Part shown: positions 32,690-45,385 of the stretch, one piece after another
How the letters are laid out: the number at the start of each line of letters is the position of its first letter
How positions within the stretch are numbered: the first letter of the stretch is position 1
From: Bradysia coprophila
Taxonomy: Eukaryota; Arthropoda; Insecta; Diptera; Sciaridae
Assembly: GCF_014529535.1 (NCBI RefSeq)
Contig: NW_023504022.1
Span: 9,983,028-10,047,027, forward strand
Reading direction: 5' to 3'
DNA length: 64,000 bases
Program-made: the position numbers and the translations under genes
Notes under the pieces: model-generated
The model's input: only the letters and a program-made list of their open reading frames with translations
The model's database searches: none
Told to the model about the DNA's origin: nothing

Positions 32690-34899
32690 TTTCGAATCGA
32701 AATCCGATACGGGTCAATTGAAGTAGGTCAACTCGAACATGAGCAGATTCGGAAAATCAAAATATTGATTAACGATAATTTCGAAAAAAAATAGATGCAA
32801 GGCCTAACAATCAAATGCTGTCTGTGCTATTTGAGCACAGTCACGCTGCTAATGGTTTCTTCGATAATACACCCATCTGTCATTCGTTTTTTTTTTTATA
32901 GTCTGTATTTATTGTCGGAGAAAGCGTCCTCTCCCGGACTAAAACTCCGATAAAAAATATGTTTAAATATTACAATTAAGTTTCATTACAAATCATTTCA
33001 TTAAAATAATCAAAAGAAAAAACTAAAAACTAAAGAAACAAGAATTGAATAAAATTTCTTCATTAAATTTTCATATCTTGTGCTCGAGTTAATTCCCAAA
33101 AACATGGAAAAGAAAAAAAAGAAAACATTAGTATGTCATTCGTTGATTCTTTTCAATTAGGTGGTGTAAAATGAACTACAGTGCATCAAACTAAAAGACT
33201 GGCAGAACGCTATTAACATTGTATCACGATCAAAAGGTAAGAAAAAAGACATTATTTGACATAAAGTGAGTATGAAGACTTAAACCTCCGGAAACGACTG
33301 AAAGCTAGTGTCCGTGAATGAAATTGAGCAGCGAGTAAAACAAGAATATTTAAGTGCAAAGGGACACATGTCCAATTAGCGAATAGTAAGAAAAATGAAA
33401 TTTTATTATAGACTGACGATGTTATTTCGTATGAAGTATCAAAAAACTTCTACTGACTCGTCAAATTATTTGAAACAAAGTAAATCAACGAAATTAAATT
33501 TTTCTTATGATTCGCTAATCTGCCCTATCAGCCTTAACTTGTCGAAAGAAAAGTTTAAACAAAAGAATTCAGCTCTCGCTAATGTGCTCTTTGAAGCAAA
33601 AATGTTTGTTAAATCTTATGAAGAAGAAGATTGTCGATCAGTTGAACTCAATTGAAGGTACTTAATTTTAATAAGATTTTAAAATAAATTGACAACAAAT
33701 TGTATTCTATTCAGAAATATTGATATGTTGTTACCGTCTACTAGCTTAACTACGGATAGCCGAATTCCTAAAATCGAAAGCAATTTAAGAATGAAATAAT
33801 AGAAAATTTGAGTAAGGGGAAATTTAACATCCCCAAAATAACCACCGATTAAGAAGTATCTGAAAGGAATTTGTATTTTGTAAGATTGAGAAAAACCACA
33901 AAAAAATTAATTTACCAACATTGCAAGAGTGGTAAAGTTTTACAAAATTTGTAGTTATTTTATAAAACTTTACCAAGTTTTGTGAAATTGATAAGCTGAT
34001 TCATTTTCAAAGATATTGGATTATGAATTGCATGCAACTGTAAACTTTGTCACCGAATATGTTGATTTCGTTGGTTCAGCCGAAAGACAATTGATCAGCA
34101 GAATGGAAAAACTGATACACATAACAACACTCCAAATCGCAAAACATAATATTTTTATATAATAAATGGAGGTAGAGGTAGGTAGCTGTTGTATTATGCT
34201 TTACTAACTGTTGCAATTCCAGCCGACGAGTGTTCAACAACATTCTATGTCGTTCTATATGAAAATGATTGCATTATTTATTTACATATAAAATACCCAC
34301 TTTAACCGAGTGACTTTGGCTGGATGCATATCTTTCTATTTTCGATAGTAAGTTACATTTATTTTGATATATATATATAGAAGATGCTCCGAACGAAAAT
34401 TGCTTGTCTCACGTTATTGAATCGAAAACTTTTCATAATACCGCCAACGAGAAGCGCAATATGTAATTCAAAACGAATGGATTGAGAACGTTTAAGATTT
34501 TTTGAATATTAGTTGGAGCACCATATGCATGTCGGGTAAAACGTTTTAACTCGCATTGAGTTAAGGTCACTAAACAGTTTAACACTGTAAAAGTAATGTT
34601 ATAGTTATCTACCTCTACTTTTTGCAAAATATAGATGACTGATGTGGTTCGGTAGATTGTTTGGTGGTTTCACAATTATGTTTAGCACAGTTTTGGGCAC
34701 GCATTTTTTCGATTGGATATCCATTAGTCTAAAATGAATTAGATATCTAAACACGTAAAGTACGATACGTACTTGGACTATAAGTGGTACCGTTTTCGTC
34801 TGTGGTTACCTTCAACCTGAAAAGTGTTTTTCAAACGGTGGCGACATCACCAAATGGCGTATCTCCGATATCTAAGGAACTACTGAACTATATTTTACC
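32690..34899. other. Gene-free region with one doubtful open frame
   Basis: An ATG-started frame of 86 codons at 33395-33655 (+) is Lys/Ser-rich, with no domain or signal peptide; I do not call it a gene. The rest is AT-rich with no gene visible. Confidence 0.4.
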
Positions 34900-35053
34900 T
34901 GAACGGTCAGTGCCTATATTCGCGAAAATATTTTCACGAATTTTCTCAAATCTTCGTGATTTTCTCAAATTTTCGTGAATTTTCACAAAAAGTTAGTTGA
35001 AATTTGAGAAAATTTATGAAAATATTTTCGCGAATATAGGCACTGTGAACGGT
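34900..35053. mobile_element. hAT-like MITE with perfect 8-bp target duplication
   Basis: The element at 34908-35045 (138 bp) starts CAGTGCCTATATTCGCGAAA and ends with the reverse complement TTTCGCGAATATAGGCACTG. Its arms extend to about 44 bp with few changes. It is flanked on both sides by TGAACGGT. The intact duplication and arms indicate a young insertion. Confidence 0.92.
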
Positions 35054-36257
35054 AGTAGTAAAAAGTTATGATTTGTAAGTGATGTTGCCAACGATATGTC
35101 TCGTGTGAATAACCTTTTTTGACGTTTCTGATGACAGTTCGGTGGAGAAATAGCATTTACATAACTAGGGATTAAAAAATGAAAAGTAGAGCATTCGTAT
35201 AAATTTTGTTGATCCGAGGCTTAACCGAGGTCAATAAACACACGAAAACGAGACTTTTCATTGTTATCCCAAGTTGTAATGTGTTTTACATGATGAGACT
35301 CTCAAATGTTGTGCTTGCAACATGAAAAGTACGGTAAATGTGCATTTTCTCACCTGCTGTTTCGACAGGGAAAAAATTTACATTTTTACCCACGATCTGT
35401 CACATTTGTCTTTGTTTTGAAAAATGGAGCAATAAATTGATGTTTTGTTTCGTGAAGAAAAACGGTTAATCACACCTGGCCCATATGAAAAGCGTTGTCA
35501 AATAACTATTACATTAATTGTAATAATTTGAAATAGAACGAGTAGGAGCAGAATTTGGAAGGATTACATTACACATAAGAATACATTCAGTTTTGTTAAG
35601 CATTTCACACATATCTGATCACCACATTTTGCATTACTGAATTAAAAGAAAAATAAAAGTTAAATGTTGCTGTTGACAGAGCCGAGCCATTCATTTTCTG
35701 TATAATTCGCTAATGCTACACGTCCCCATTCTGCATTTAACTATTTAAATGAGACTACATTCAACCAATCTGCGAACTATTTTTTGTTTCACTTATATGT
35801 TCGTGTCCCATCATTTGTTGTAGAGTCTAATGTGAATTATAGCCAAGCGTAAGATCCTCAACTTTTGCTCGCGACTCATATTGCACCGAAATCATCCAGC
35901 TGCACTTTTGTCATGGATTTAGTATATCTGTTATGGAAAAATATTTACGTACAAGTCTATAATTAAGTAATATGTGTATTTAGCGTACCAAACAAATCCT
36001 ATTATTGTCGCAATTAAAGTACGACAATAATGCATTCGCGCGGTAGCGCACCAGCATATACATATATACATAGATACAGCGCTAGCATAATCGCAGATCA
36101 TATTGCAATTTAATGTGCATTTAATTCGTTTGATGGAAGACGGTGCAATAAAAGTAAGTGGAAAACTTTAAAGGAATCCATGGTTATTCTGCACGAACAG
36201 AACTTTTTTTTTCTTTTTGCATCATCACATGTGATGACGATGGGCTTATAATTTCAG
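35054..36257. promoter_or_regulatory. Upstream region of resilin
   Basis: This is AT-rich and noncoding. It probably contains the distal control region of resilin, though I can name no factor sites. 35190-35290 looks related to sequences near 7330 and 50750. Confidence 0.35.
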
Positions 36258-36294
36258 TATAAATAGGAGACAAATTTGAAATGAAGGTATCAGT
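36258..36294 (+). promoter_or_regulatory. Resilin core promoter
   Basis: TATAAATA at 36258-36265 is followed 32-34 bp later by TCAGTC (36290-36295), a good insect initiator. This gives a 5' untranslated leader of about 78 nt before the ATG at 36370. Confidence 0.75.
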
Positions 36295-36369
36295 CAATAG
36301 ATTACATTCCAGTGAGTCAAATAAAACAATTCGGTTTGGAAGTGATAAACACAAAGGGAATTTTCGAAA

Positions 36370-39204
36370 ATGATTACGGTAACAACTGAAGACTAATTGT
36401 GTTAAAATTGAAATTAAGTTTTTTATTTAACTCTTGAAAAGGAAAACATTTTGCTGCTGTTATGTTCGGCTGTGTTAATTCGTGCAGAACCGCCAGCAAA
36501 TCAATACCTACCACCAAATGCTGCAAGTGGTGGTTTTTCAAACAACTACGATCAACAAAACAGACCAGCGACAAGCTACATACCACCATCGGCGGGAAAT
36601 CCATTAAATAACAATGGTCAATCAAGTGACCCTTACTCTACAAGCGGTAGTGGAGGACAAAATCCGAGTCAATCGTACGGTCCACCAAATCAAGCATTTG
36701 CACCAAACAATGGTGGCCAGAATTTCCGCAATACACCAAGCGATTCATACGGACCACCGAACTCTAACTCAGCAAATGCGAATCAAAACCAACAAAGTAA
36801 GAATCGCGGCGATAACTCGTTCGGCAGAAACGGAGGAACCCAAGGATCGATCTCAGATTCATATGGTTCTCCTAACGCAAACGCTTCTCCCAACACTTCG
36901 TATGGTCCTCCTTCAATCGCTTCGGGATCACCTCTTGGAAGTTCGAATCAGCCACAGTCATCTTATGGACCACCGTCGAATCAACGAGGACAGTTCGGCT
37001 CTCAAAATACACCACAAACATCTTACAACACACCCGACAGTTTCGGTAAAGCACCTAGTAGGGATAATGTCGGGGGTTCAGGTCCATCAGCAGACTCATA
37101 TGCCCCATCTGGCCAGCGTGGCAATGTTCCAAAAGACAGCTACGGACCTCCATTATCTCAAAACAATCAACGTGGAGGAAATACAGGTCAAACTGCACCT
37201 GGCTATGCTCCTGCTTCTACTGCAAATACTCAAAATCCACAACAAGGATATCCGTCGGGTTCGGGTAATTCACAACAAGGATATCCGTCAGGTCCGGGTA
37301 ATTCACAACAGGGATATCCGTCTGGTTCGGGCGATTCACAACAAGGATATCCGTCAGGTAATCCTCAGCAAGGATATCCGTCAGCTAATCCACAACAAGG
37401 ATATCCAACTGACAATTCACAACAAGGATATCCGTCCAGTAGTTCACAACAAGGATATCCATCAGGTCCATCGGGCTCACAGAATTCACAAGGCTCCAGA
37501 CTTGGTGGTGGCTCTGCCAATCGAAACAATGAAGGAAGTAACGTAAGTCCTACTGTAATCCGTAGACAAATTTATGCTTTTTAGTAAAACACAGTGCGTT
37601 CTTACTTGTTTCCTTTGTTGAGTTTTTCACGGTATTGACAGTAAAGAAAAGCAAACAATAATTTTATAGGAACCAGCCAAATATGAGTTTAATTATGAAG
37701 TTAAGGATGAACCGAGCGGTTTAATGTTTGGCCATTCAGAAAAACGTGACGGTGATTTAACAACTGGTGAATATAACGTTTTATTACCCGACGGAAGGAA
37801 ACAAGTAAGAAATTCGTTTAATTTCGAGAAATGGTTTCTACTTGACAAGGTAAAATTAATAAGTTGAGTGTTCGGGGTGACTTTATTTACAGATTGTTCA
37901 GTACGAAGCCGATTCAAATGGATATCGTCCACAGATCAGATACGAAGGTATGGTTTGTAAAAAACAAGTATGATAGTGGCGTCTTATGTTGTATCTCTTG
38001 CAACAGTTCGTTTTCTTCAACTGGTCTAAGTTCCATTAAAAACACATTATCAAGCCAATGACCAAAGGAACATTGAACAGATGAAGAGAACAAACTATAC
38101 AAACGGTGAACATCACTGCAAACCTTATCTAAATTTTGCTTTATACTCAAACTTTGTCCCATTTTTATCCATAAAATTTGGTTTACCTAAATGTATAGAA
38201 TTTGGAAAATTTAAATTGTTTTCTCGAATTTTCGTTTTTTAAGAAAATTCATGAAATTTAAAAAAAATCGGAAAAATTTTCAAAAACGGGCAGTGAGGCC
38301 TACTCAATACTCTAACGAAAATTCTACATTTTTGCTTGATTCAGGTGAAGCGAACTCTAGACAAAGTGGTCAACAAGGCGGTTCGAATGGATACGCCAGT
38401 AATACCCCAGGAGGATTTAGTGGTCAAGGTTATCCAAGTGGTCCATCATCATCATCAGGTCAAGGAGGTTTTCCAAATGCTGCTGGTAGTCCATCAAATT
38501 TTGGTGGTCCATCATCATCAGGCCAAGGCGGTTTTCCAAATGCTGGTGGTAGTCCTTCAAATTTTGGTGGAAACTCGGCGGCCGGAAATGATTTTTCATC
38601 GAAAGGGCAAGCAGGCTACCCACGCGACAATCCCACAACAGGCTTTGCCGACGGTTCATCGCCAAATTATCCAAGCGGTCCAACTCAAGCTGGTGGCTAT
38701 GCCAATGGTAATCCAACAAGTTTTGCTGGCAATACTCCTGCAGGAAACGATTTTTCATCGTCTCAAAATCAAGCAGGATATCCAAGTGATAAGCCTACAT
38801 CGAACAACCAATTGAGTTTACCGAACAACAGAGATCAAGGCCAATCGTCACAGGGCAACTATCCGGGCAGTGGATTCGGAAATAATGCAGGACAAGCTGA
38901 TTATCCGAGTGGGCAAAATCAAAATGGAGAAGGATATCCTCGAGGTGGACCATCTACACAGAATCAGAACGGTTATGCACCCGGACAAGCAGGTGGACAA
39001 GTAGGTGGAGACGCGAACAACTTCGGACGATTTGCACCGAATGCCGATCGTACTGGAAGTGCCCAGACACCGTTTGCTGACAATTCTCGCTTAAACCAAT
39101 CGCCATCAGCTTCTCAAAATGCACAAACACCGAAAGAAAGTGCTATTGGTGGTGCCGCTGGATATCCGAAAGACAATCCATCAGTACGGGGATCAGGCTA
39201 CTAA
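36370..39204 (+). CDS. resilin: Pro-resilin (elastic cuticle protein)
   Basis: The exons are 36370-36378, 36442-37542, 37670-37804, 37893-37947 and 38345-39204, all in phase, giving 719 residues. The signal peptide MITENILLLLCSAVLIRA is split by a 62-bp intron after codon 3. Residues about 19-370 carry the first elastic region, with repeated SYGPP/DSYGPP motifs and then eight QQGYPS units. Residues about 371-434 (EPAKYEFNYEVKDEPSG to RYEGEA) are an RR-type chitin-binding domain. Residues 435-719 are a second elastic region rich in Gly, Ser, Asn, with GYPSG and GNDFSS motifs. Resilin is secreted by the epidermis, binds chitin and is crosslinked through tyrosines. The order elastic-chitin-binding-elastic matches fly resilin. 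AATAAA is at 39281. Identity is near certain; the exact exon ends are inferred. Confidence 0.95.
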
Positions 39205-39280
39205 TACAACGATATGACTATGTAAATTTGACGACGACTTTACACGACATATTATTTTACACAATGCTGTTGTTTATTTG

Positions 39281-39286
39281 AATAAA
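39281..39286 (+). terminator. Resilin polyadenylation signal
   Basis: AATAAA lies 77 bp after the resilin stop codon, at a normal distance for a short 3' untranslated region. Confidence 0.75.
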
Positions 39287-39599
39287 TCTAAATATTTATG
39301 CTAAAAAAATCGTCTATTTCTTCACCTCTTACATCGTTCACACTTTTCAATCATATGCAGTGAAATAAGCCATCGACAAAAAAGGCAAAAAAGTAAAATT
39401 ATAATAAATGGGCAAGGTAATTGAATTTGTTCATTTTTTCGTTCGGTGAACTATGAATTCATTTCTGGGTAATGGATACCATCGCTAATGTAATGAACCA
39501 TTTTCATAATCAATCAAAAATTCGTTACCCGACCCGAACGATATAACCAACATTGATAATTCAATTTTCTTTTTGCCGCGCTCTTTTTACACGCATAGC

Positions 39600-40530
39600 A
39601 AAAACGAGAAGCGTTCGCAGCAGACGCTGCGATGGTAAGCCCGTACGAATCCGTATATCTTTTGTCTACGTAACCCTATAGTGCATCCGTAACCATAGTG
39701 CGTCAAAAAACCCTACTAGTGCTTCCAAAACTCTAGGTCACCCGAAACCCTAAAGCGCTCGTAAAACGACTACCGTTGGTGACCCGCTAAAAGTGAAATT
39801 TTTATAAAATGTGTAAAACTTAGAAATTTCTCCAAATAATTATCTGCAAAAAACACTTAGTGTTCCAGAGTAACGGCCCAGTCCAACAACATAAATTTAA
39901 AACTTCTCAGTGGACCATGGTCACTTCTTTTTAGAAACTGACCTCTGGTGAATTCAAACTTGTTGAAAGTTCAAATGTTATAGTCGAGTGTAGTGTCTAG
40001 AGCAAAGAAGCATAGTAGGAAAGTCAGGAAATCGACACTATTTTGGATGAGTTACTCCGTTTACAGTCACAAAAAATAGTTATGTCACTCGAAAAAGCTT
40101 TTGTAAAAGTAAATTGCAATTTTCATTAGGGAAAATCGATAATAACATCCCAAAACTGGATTTTTCCATAAATTTTGAACAGAAGGAGAGGGAAAAACTG
40201 GGCGAAGTGGTGATGAGTGTAAGAAATATTTTGTTCAAGCGATGAAGCAAAAGCAAATACGAAACACGGTTATGTCATTGGATCGGCTGGATCAGAAGTA
40301 ATTTAATGTAGCTTTCGAATGACACCTAATTTGTGAAAATTTGATTGGGGGAACTCTAATATCGACTCCATCCGGTTCCTACAAATAAAAGTTCTTCCAT
40401 GAAATCTCGGTAATGAGCTATACTTTCCAGAACCGAAGCTATTTTTCAAAAAAAAATCGAATTACAGTCTACACGAGTTACAAACATACCAATCCTAATA
40501 GCCCCCGGTACTACGTACGAGGCTAAAAAA
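39600..40530 (+). mobile_element. Unclassified repeat element, diverged copy
   Basis: It starts near ACGAGAAGCGTTCGCAGCAG and GGTAAGCCCGTACGAATCCG. It ends GCCCCCGGTACTACGTACGAGGCTAAAAAA. Both ends align with those of the elements at 15930 and 53670. It lacks their 145-bp tandem units and the GACGGACA run, so these parts are not needed for the ends to be recognised as one family. Confidence 0.65.
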
Positions 40531-43500
40531 GGTGCATCTCGCCTCCGAGCTGTAATATAACATAAAAACCTATGCTGTGGTTAGAGCTTACATTATAATA
40601 ATCAACCGTTGGATGGAGAAAAAAAACTAATCCACAAAAAATTGCTTCTGAATCGTCTTTTTCGCTTGAATACATGCAATCAATTCATAGGTATAACCGT
40701 TTTTTTTTTCTTGGAGAATATCATTGCTCGACATAGTTGAAATACTTTAGACCGAATAAATGAAGGAACAAAAAAATAATAAATAAAACTTGGACAACCA
40801 AATTATAAATTATCTAATAATTGTAATGTAATTATAAAACACAATCGATTTTTAAATCATCATCAATATATTGTTTTAATCGATGCGATCTCTATCTGGA
40901 GAAAATTTGGCAATCGTAAAAATTAGATTTTTTTTTCTCAGCTCTGTTGTGTTTCTTGGCCGATGTTACAGAAATTGAAAGTGAATAAAGTAAAGATTTT
41001 TAGCGATACTTTTGCAAAAACCAATAAAGCCCATAGTGTGTATAAATAATAGTCACCGCGAAATTGCACGGTATATTGTTTGCAATATTATTGGCTCATC
41101 ACATAATCCGAGAATAATACAAGAAATTGTGTTCGACATATTCTTATGCACTCGAACTAATTCCATCAATACCAATTGTGTTATATCTCTTCATCCGTTC
41201 GATTTTTTTTTGTGTGTATATTGAAAACATTTTATTAGATATATTTGATACATATTACATTATGTTCCGAAAAATCATGACTATTCACTTCGTTCGGTAA
41301 CAATTCGTAAGCAAATTTATTTTCTTGAGAATTCTGAAATCGATTTGGCAAAAAACAAAATCATTTCATGAATTTGAAATGAAACATAGAAACGAGAAAA
41401 GTAAAGAGGTATTCGATTTGGTGTTGTGGCCTACATAAATGAACATCTTAATCATACATCTTTTGGACATTCAATTAAATTCAAATGGACGAACTAAATA
41501 AAAAAATTTTTTTTGCGTAAATGGGTGCTAAATATGATGTACATCAATCACAACATCATCGATTCAGAAGTAATCATTTAATGGACTGTTTACCATCATG
41601 GTCTCAGTCTATTTGATCTGGTTTAGCGAAATTATTCAATTCAATTTCTGTTGCGTAATGCAACTCATCTTCCTTTGCATTGCCACAAAATACCGCTTCA
41701 ATTTTCAACTTTTTAACGCTTTGAGGGTTCAAGAGACAGAATTATAAGCTAATTTGGTGGTGACAGGTGCACCAGGGTACAGAAAATAGCGTCAAAAGAA
41801 ATAGTAAACAACTTAATACCAATACCATCTGTTATAGACAACGACGGGAAAATAAACGATGAACTCAGGCAAGCGTGCTATAATATAGTGAAATGTATGT
41901 TTAAACAAATGAAGTAAAAGATTTTGTTCAAACACTTGATGCTTTGAACAAGAGAAGTAGCAGATTTGGTAATGGGAAGAATTAAAATTGAACCTGATTT
42001 CTTGGCAGTTGATAGCTTCAAAATACAATTCTGATGTCTTCAAAAGTCAATTTTGATATTCCTGAAATAGAATTGTGATGTCTCTAAGATGAAAATTTTA
42101 TGTCAGTAATACTTCAAGAAGTCGTTCCATAATATCCTCGATCCTGACGAATTTTTCCTTTAATTAAGACTAACGCAAAGGTACGACACCATTATTCTTT
42201 GAGAAATCATCTGTTATCGACAACAATGTGTGTTTAAACAAATACAGGAAACGATTCTAGACACCAGGCGATACTTTGAACAACTGAAGTAACAGATTTA
42301 GTAATTAAACTGTGATATGTTTCACGTTTCTTGTTTTCATAAAAAATCTTGATGTACAATCTATGACGTCAAATAAGGTCTATAGGAAGAGACACCAGTC
42401 GATGGCTCTTCATTGTTTCTTGGAGGAAGTCGTTATTTCGGAGGACGAATTGAGTTGGCTATAAAAACAATATTTTGCAATTTTCTTCAGAAAATAGTAA
42501 TTTAGAATCAATCAATAACTTCCTGAATGAATCTATTTACTGGTGAACTTGTAGACAGATTAACAGAAGCTAACAAGTAATTATTATTCAATCCATCTCA
42601 TCAAATCTCGATATACCCCCAACCAATTATTAAACATTATTTGCATTTCATCTACATTGTTCTACCATCTCAACACCACATTATCTGCTAAAATATTAAA
42701 TCATTTTAATTCTTAAGGAAATTCGATCTATTTGTAACCAATTAAAAGAGTGTAGCCGAACAATAGAGTGATCAACCCTGAAGTATAAAATAATTACAAG
42801 AGTTAGACTACTTACTGACCAGTAGTGTTGTCTTTGTAATTCTTTTCTTAAATACAAAAAAAAGCAGAAAAGAAATATCATTTTCTTAAACTGAATTATT
42901 GGCAAGAGATTATTTTGTAACAATAATGAAAAAAAAATGATTTAGAGGTCAAAATCTAAAGTACTTAATTTACTTTTGTTTCACTTTTTATTTACACAAA
43001 ACATATTATACTCACGGTATACGTATGATTGAAGATGCCACTCATCCTCCAATTCCAAGCCTACATTAATTTTTGGATCCAAGTCCAATGATCACCTTTT
43101 TAATGTAAACGTACCATTTCATTTAAAATTGAAGGACAACAATTTTTATATGGAGTAAAATATCAATTTGCGAGACAATGAAAAACAAGCTCTAAGGCAT
43201 CGTAAATCGGAATGTTTAATAATAATGAAACATTGAAGATGAAAAAAAATTTAATTTCGTTTTTGAATGATATGTTACATTAAAGTGTACTTCTACCTAC
43301 CGATCTTTTATGCATAAATTACTTATGCTTATTAAGGCGCTGAGTGTTGTCAATATATTCATGGAATATTTTGTTGTTGGGTGCACGAAACCTTATAATT
43401 TGACTTTACATATATTCCTCATTTCAAATAATGTGCAGCAATTGTCAGAACTTTTCTAAAGATCCGAGAACCAACAAATTAAATTTTATCTGAACGGCTA

Positions 43501-43554
43501 TTTAATGTCCAAACAACTAAAATGATTTTGTTCGCATTTTTTTTTTAAATCTCG
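40531..43554. other. AT-rich gene-free region with dispersed-repeat pieces
   Basis: No coding region is supported. Between about 41880 and 42310 there are two diverged pieces of the element with AACAAATGAAGTAAAAGAT and TTATCGACAACA motifs, in the reverse sense of 51423 and 62877. Confidence 0.5.
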
Positions 43555-43903
43555 TTAGAGGCAGTGATTTTCAGCATTAATTTCGTTCAGCTGTTTTTCA
43601 GCTGATCCACACAAACCATAAAAATTGTTTATTAGTATATTACTTCCGAGGTTCCAAGTTGTGTATTTGATAAGTGAGCTGTATTCTCCACTTGTCAAAT
43701 AACAACTTGGAACCTCGTAAGTACAATGCTTTACGTGATTAGGAAATGAGAATGAAACATGCCGTAACACGTAAACGTCTTTATAGGGTTTTACCACTAC
43801 AATGCACGTGCGTGTAGCAGCTTCAACCGTATAAACAGTTTTGATTGTATGTGTGGATCAGCTGAAGCAAATTAATGCTAAAAATTCACAGGCTCTGACT
43901 GTA
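43555..43903. mobile_element. MITE (CAGTCAGAG...CAGCTG family), fullest copy
   Basis: The left arm GAGGCAGTGATTTTCAGCAT and following TTCAGCTG pair with the right arm CAGCTGAAGCAAATTAATGC and GGCTCTGACTGTA. Nested inside is a second inverted repeat, CCGAGGTTCCAAGTTGT with ACAACTTGGAACCTCG (about 43647-43716). Partial relatives lie at 17601 and 23475. Confidence 0.75.
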
Positions 43904-44130
43904 AGCTTCATTTGATTATTTATATTTCCCGAACCGAACCTCTTATCGATAGTCAAGCTTCACGTGAAATCAGTTCTAGTAAGGGAAGAACATTATACCT
44001 CTGTTAAGAGCTCTGAAAGAACTAAGCAAAGATACGTACAAGTTAAAAGAGAACAATTTTCAGAAACGTTTACCATTTCCGCATAGGAAGGTCTTTAATT
44101 TAAAATAAAGTTTGGTTTTCTAAAATAATG

Positions 44131-44136
44131 TTTATT
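44131..44136 (-). terminator. Polyadenylation signal of the long threonine-rich gene
   Basis: TTTATT here is AATAAA on the minus strand, about 110 bp after the stop. The same hexamer sits at the equivalent place in the sister gene (50197). Confidence 0.65.
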
Positions 44137-44244
44137 GGATCGAGTTTACAACAAGGAATAGACATACCATGCGCGAGGCATTTGTGTAACTAGTACTATT
44201 TTCATAGTCTCATATGCTACAGCCCTTTCAATCGAGTAATTCGA

Positions 44245-45342
44245 TTATCGACCTGGCAACATCGTTTGGTAACGATCACGTACACTTCCTGGAGTTGTTA
44301 TAGTGGGCCAAGTTGGTGAATAGGTGGAAGTTGCAGTTGTAGTCCAAGAAGCGCTTGCAGTTGTAGTAGGCCATGTTGGTGAATAAGTGGAAGTTGCAGT
44401 TGTAGTCCAAGAAGCGCTTGCAGTTGTAGTAGGCCATGTTGGTGAATAAGTGGAAGTTGCAGTTGTAGTCCAAGAAGCGCTTGCAGTTGTAGTAGGCCAT
44501 GTTGGTGAATAAGTGGAAGTTGCAGTTGTAGTCCAAGAAGCGCTTGCAGTTGTAGTAGGCCATGTTGGTGAATAAGTGGAAGTTGCAGTTGTAGTCCAAG
44601 AAGCGCTTGCAGTTGTAGTAGGCCATGTTGGTGAATAAGTGGAAGTTGCAGTTGTAGTCCAAGAAGCGCTTGCAGTTGTAGTAGGCCATGTTGGTGAATA
44701 AGTGGAAGTTGCAGTTGTAGTCCAAGAAGCGCTTGCAGTTGTAGTAGGCCATGTTGGTGAATAAGTGGAAGTTGCAGTTGTAGTCCAAGAAGCGCTTGCA
44801 GTTGTAGTAGGCCATGTTGGTGAATAAGTGGAAGTTGCAGTTGTAGTCCAAGAAGCGCTTGCAGTTGTAGTAGGCCATGTTGGTGAATAAGTGGAAGTTG
44901 CAGTTGTAGTCCAAGAAGCGCTTGCAGTTGTAGTAGGCCATGTTGGTGAATAAGTGGTTGATGGATACCCTGGAACCGTTGCAGTTGTAGTCGAGTAAGG
45001 CCAGGCAGTTGTGCTTTCATATGCCATTGTTGTAGTTTGAGGATCAGAAGTAGCCCATGCAGTTGTTGTAGTTGTTTCAGGATATGCCATTGTGGTAGTA
45101 GTGGTAGATGATAATTGATCCAAGATTCTGTAAAGTAGCACCATGATCTCATCATCACGTCCACTATTTCCACCACAACCACAGCCGCCACAACTTTGGC
45201 AGCATTGTTGAAGGCTTCCCTGAATCAACAAAAATTAAGTTAATTTTCTGTTATTAAAGGATTCGAATAGTTAACGAACAAATTGAAGTTAACTTACTTG
45301 CACAACACTAAGTACGACCAATAATGTAACGATAAGCTTCAT
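44245..45342 (-). CDS. Secreted threonine-rich mucin-like protein, long paralog
   Basis: Exon 1 (45342-45298) is a 15-codon signal peptide, MKLIVTLLVVLSVVQ. Exon 2 (45219-44245) joins in phase 0; the protein has 339 residues. After the signal come CCQSCGGCGCGG, a short helix-like stretch IMVLLYRILDQLSS, and a Thr-rich region. That region has ten identical 21-residue units containing YSPTWPTTTASASWTTTAT. The end is SVRDRYQTMLPGR. Dense Thr/Ser suggests heavy O-glycosylation. The layout (short signal exon, Cys-rich start, long Thr repeats) resembles Drosophila salivary glue proteins such as Sgs3, but I see no direct homology beyond that. A glue, silk-coat, mucus or gut-lining role is inferred. 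The TATA box is at 45378-45385. The partner at 49448-50089 is divergent. Confidence 0.86.
44296..44950 (-). repeat. Ten identical 63-bp coding repeats
   Basis: The 63-bp unit is repeated ten times with no differences that I can see, and a diverged partial unit lies at the 3' end. Because 63 is a multiple of 3 and the unit has no stops in three minus-strand frames, all three frames stay open across the array. That explains the two extra long frames, which are not genes. Confidence 0.95.
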
Positions 45343-45377
45343 GTTACTGAATGTAATTGTTCACAAAAAAAATTGTC

Positions 45378-45385
45378 CTTTTATA
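45378..45385 (-). promoter_or_regulatory. TATA box of the long threonine-rich gene
   Basis: TATAAAAG on the minus strand lies 36 bp before the ATG, so the leader must be very short. It is conserved in the sister gene at 49405. Confidence 0.75.

Noticed and set aside
36614-37546. 310-codon plus-strand frame inside resilin exon 2
   Set aside because: Shadow of the repetitive resilin coding sequence, with His/Gln/Ile-rich low-complexity content. The overlapping 38336-38815 frame has the same origin.
44276-45191. Two further long minus-strand open frames (221 and 297 codons) across the 63-bp array
   Set aside because: They are other reading frames of the same perfect repeat. They lack the signal peptide and conserved ends.
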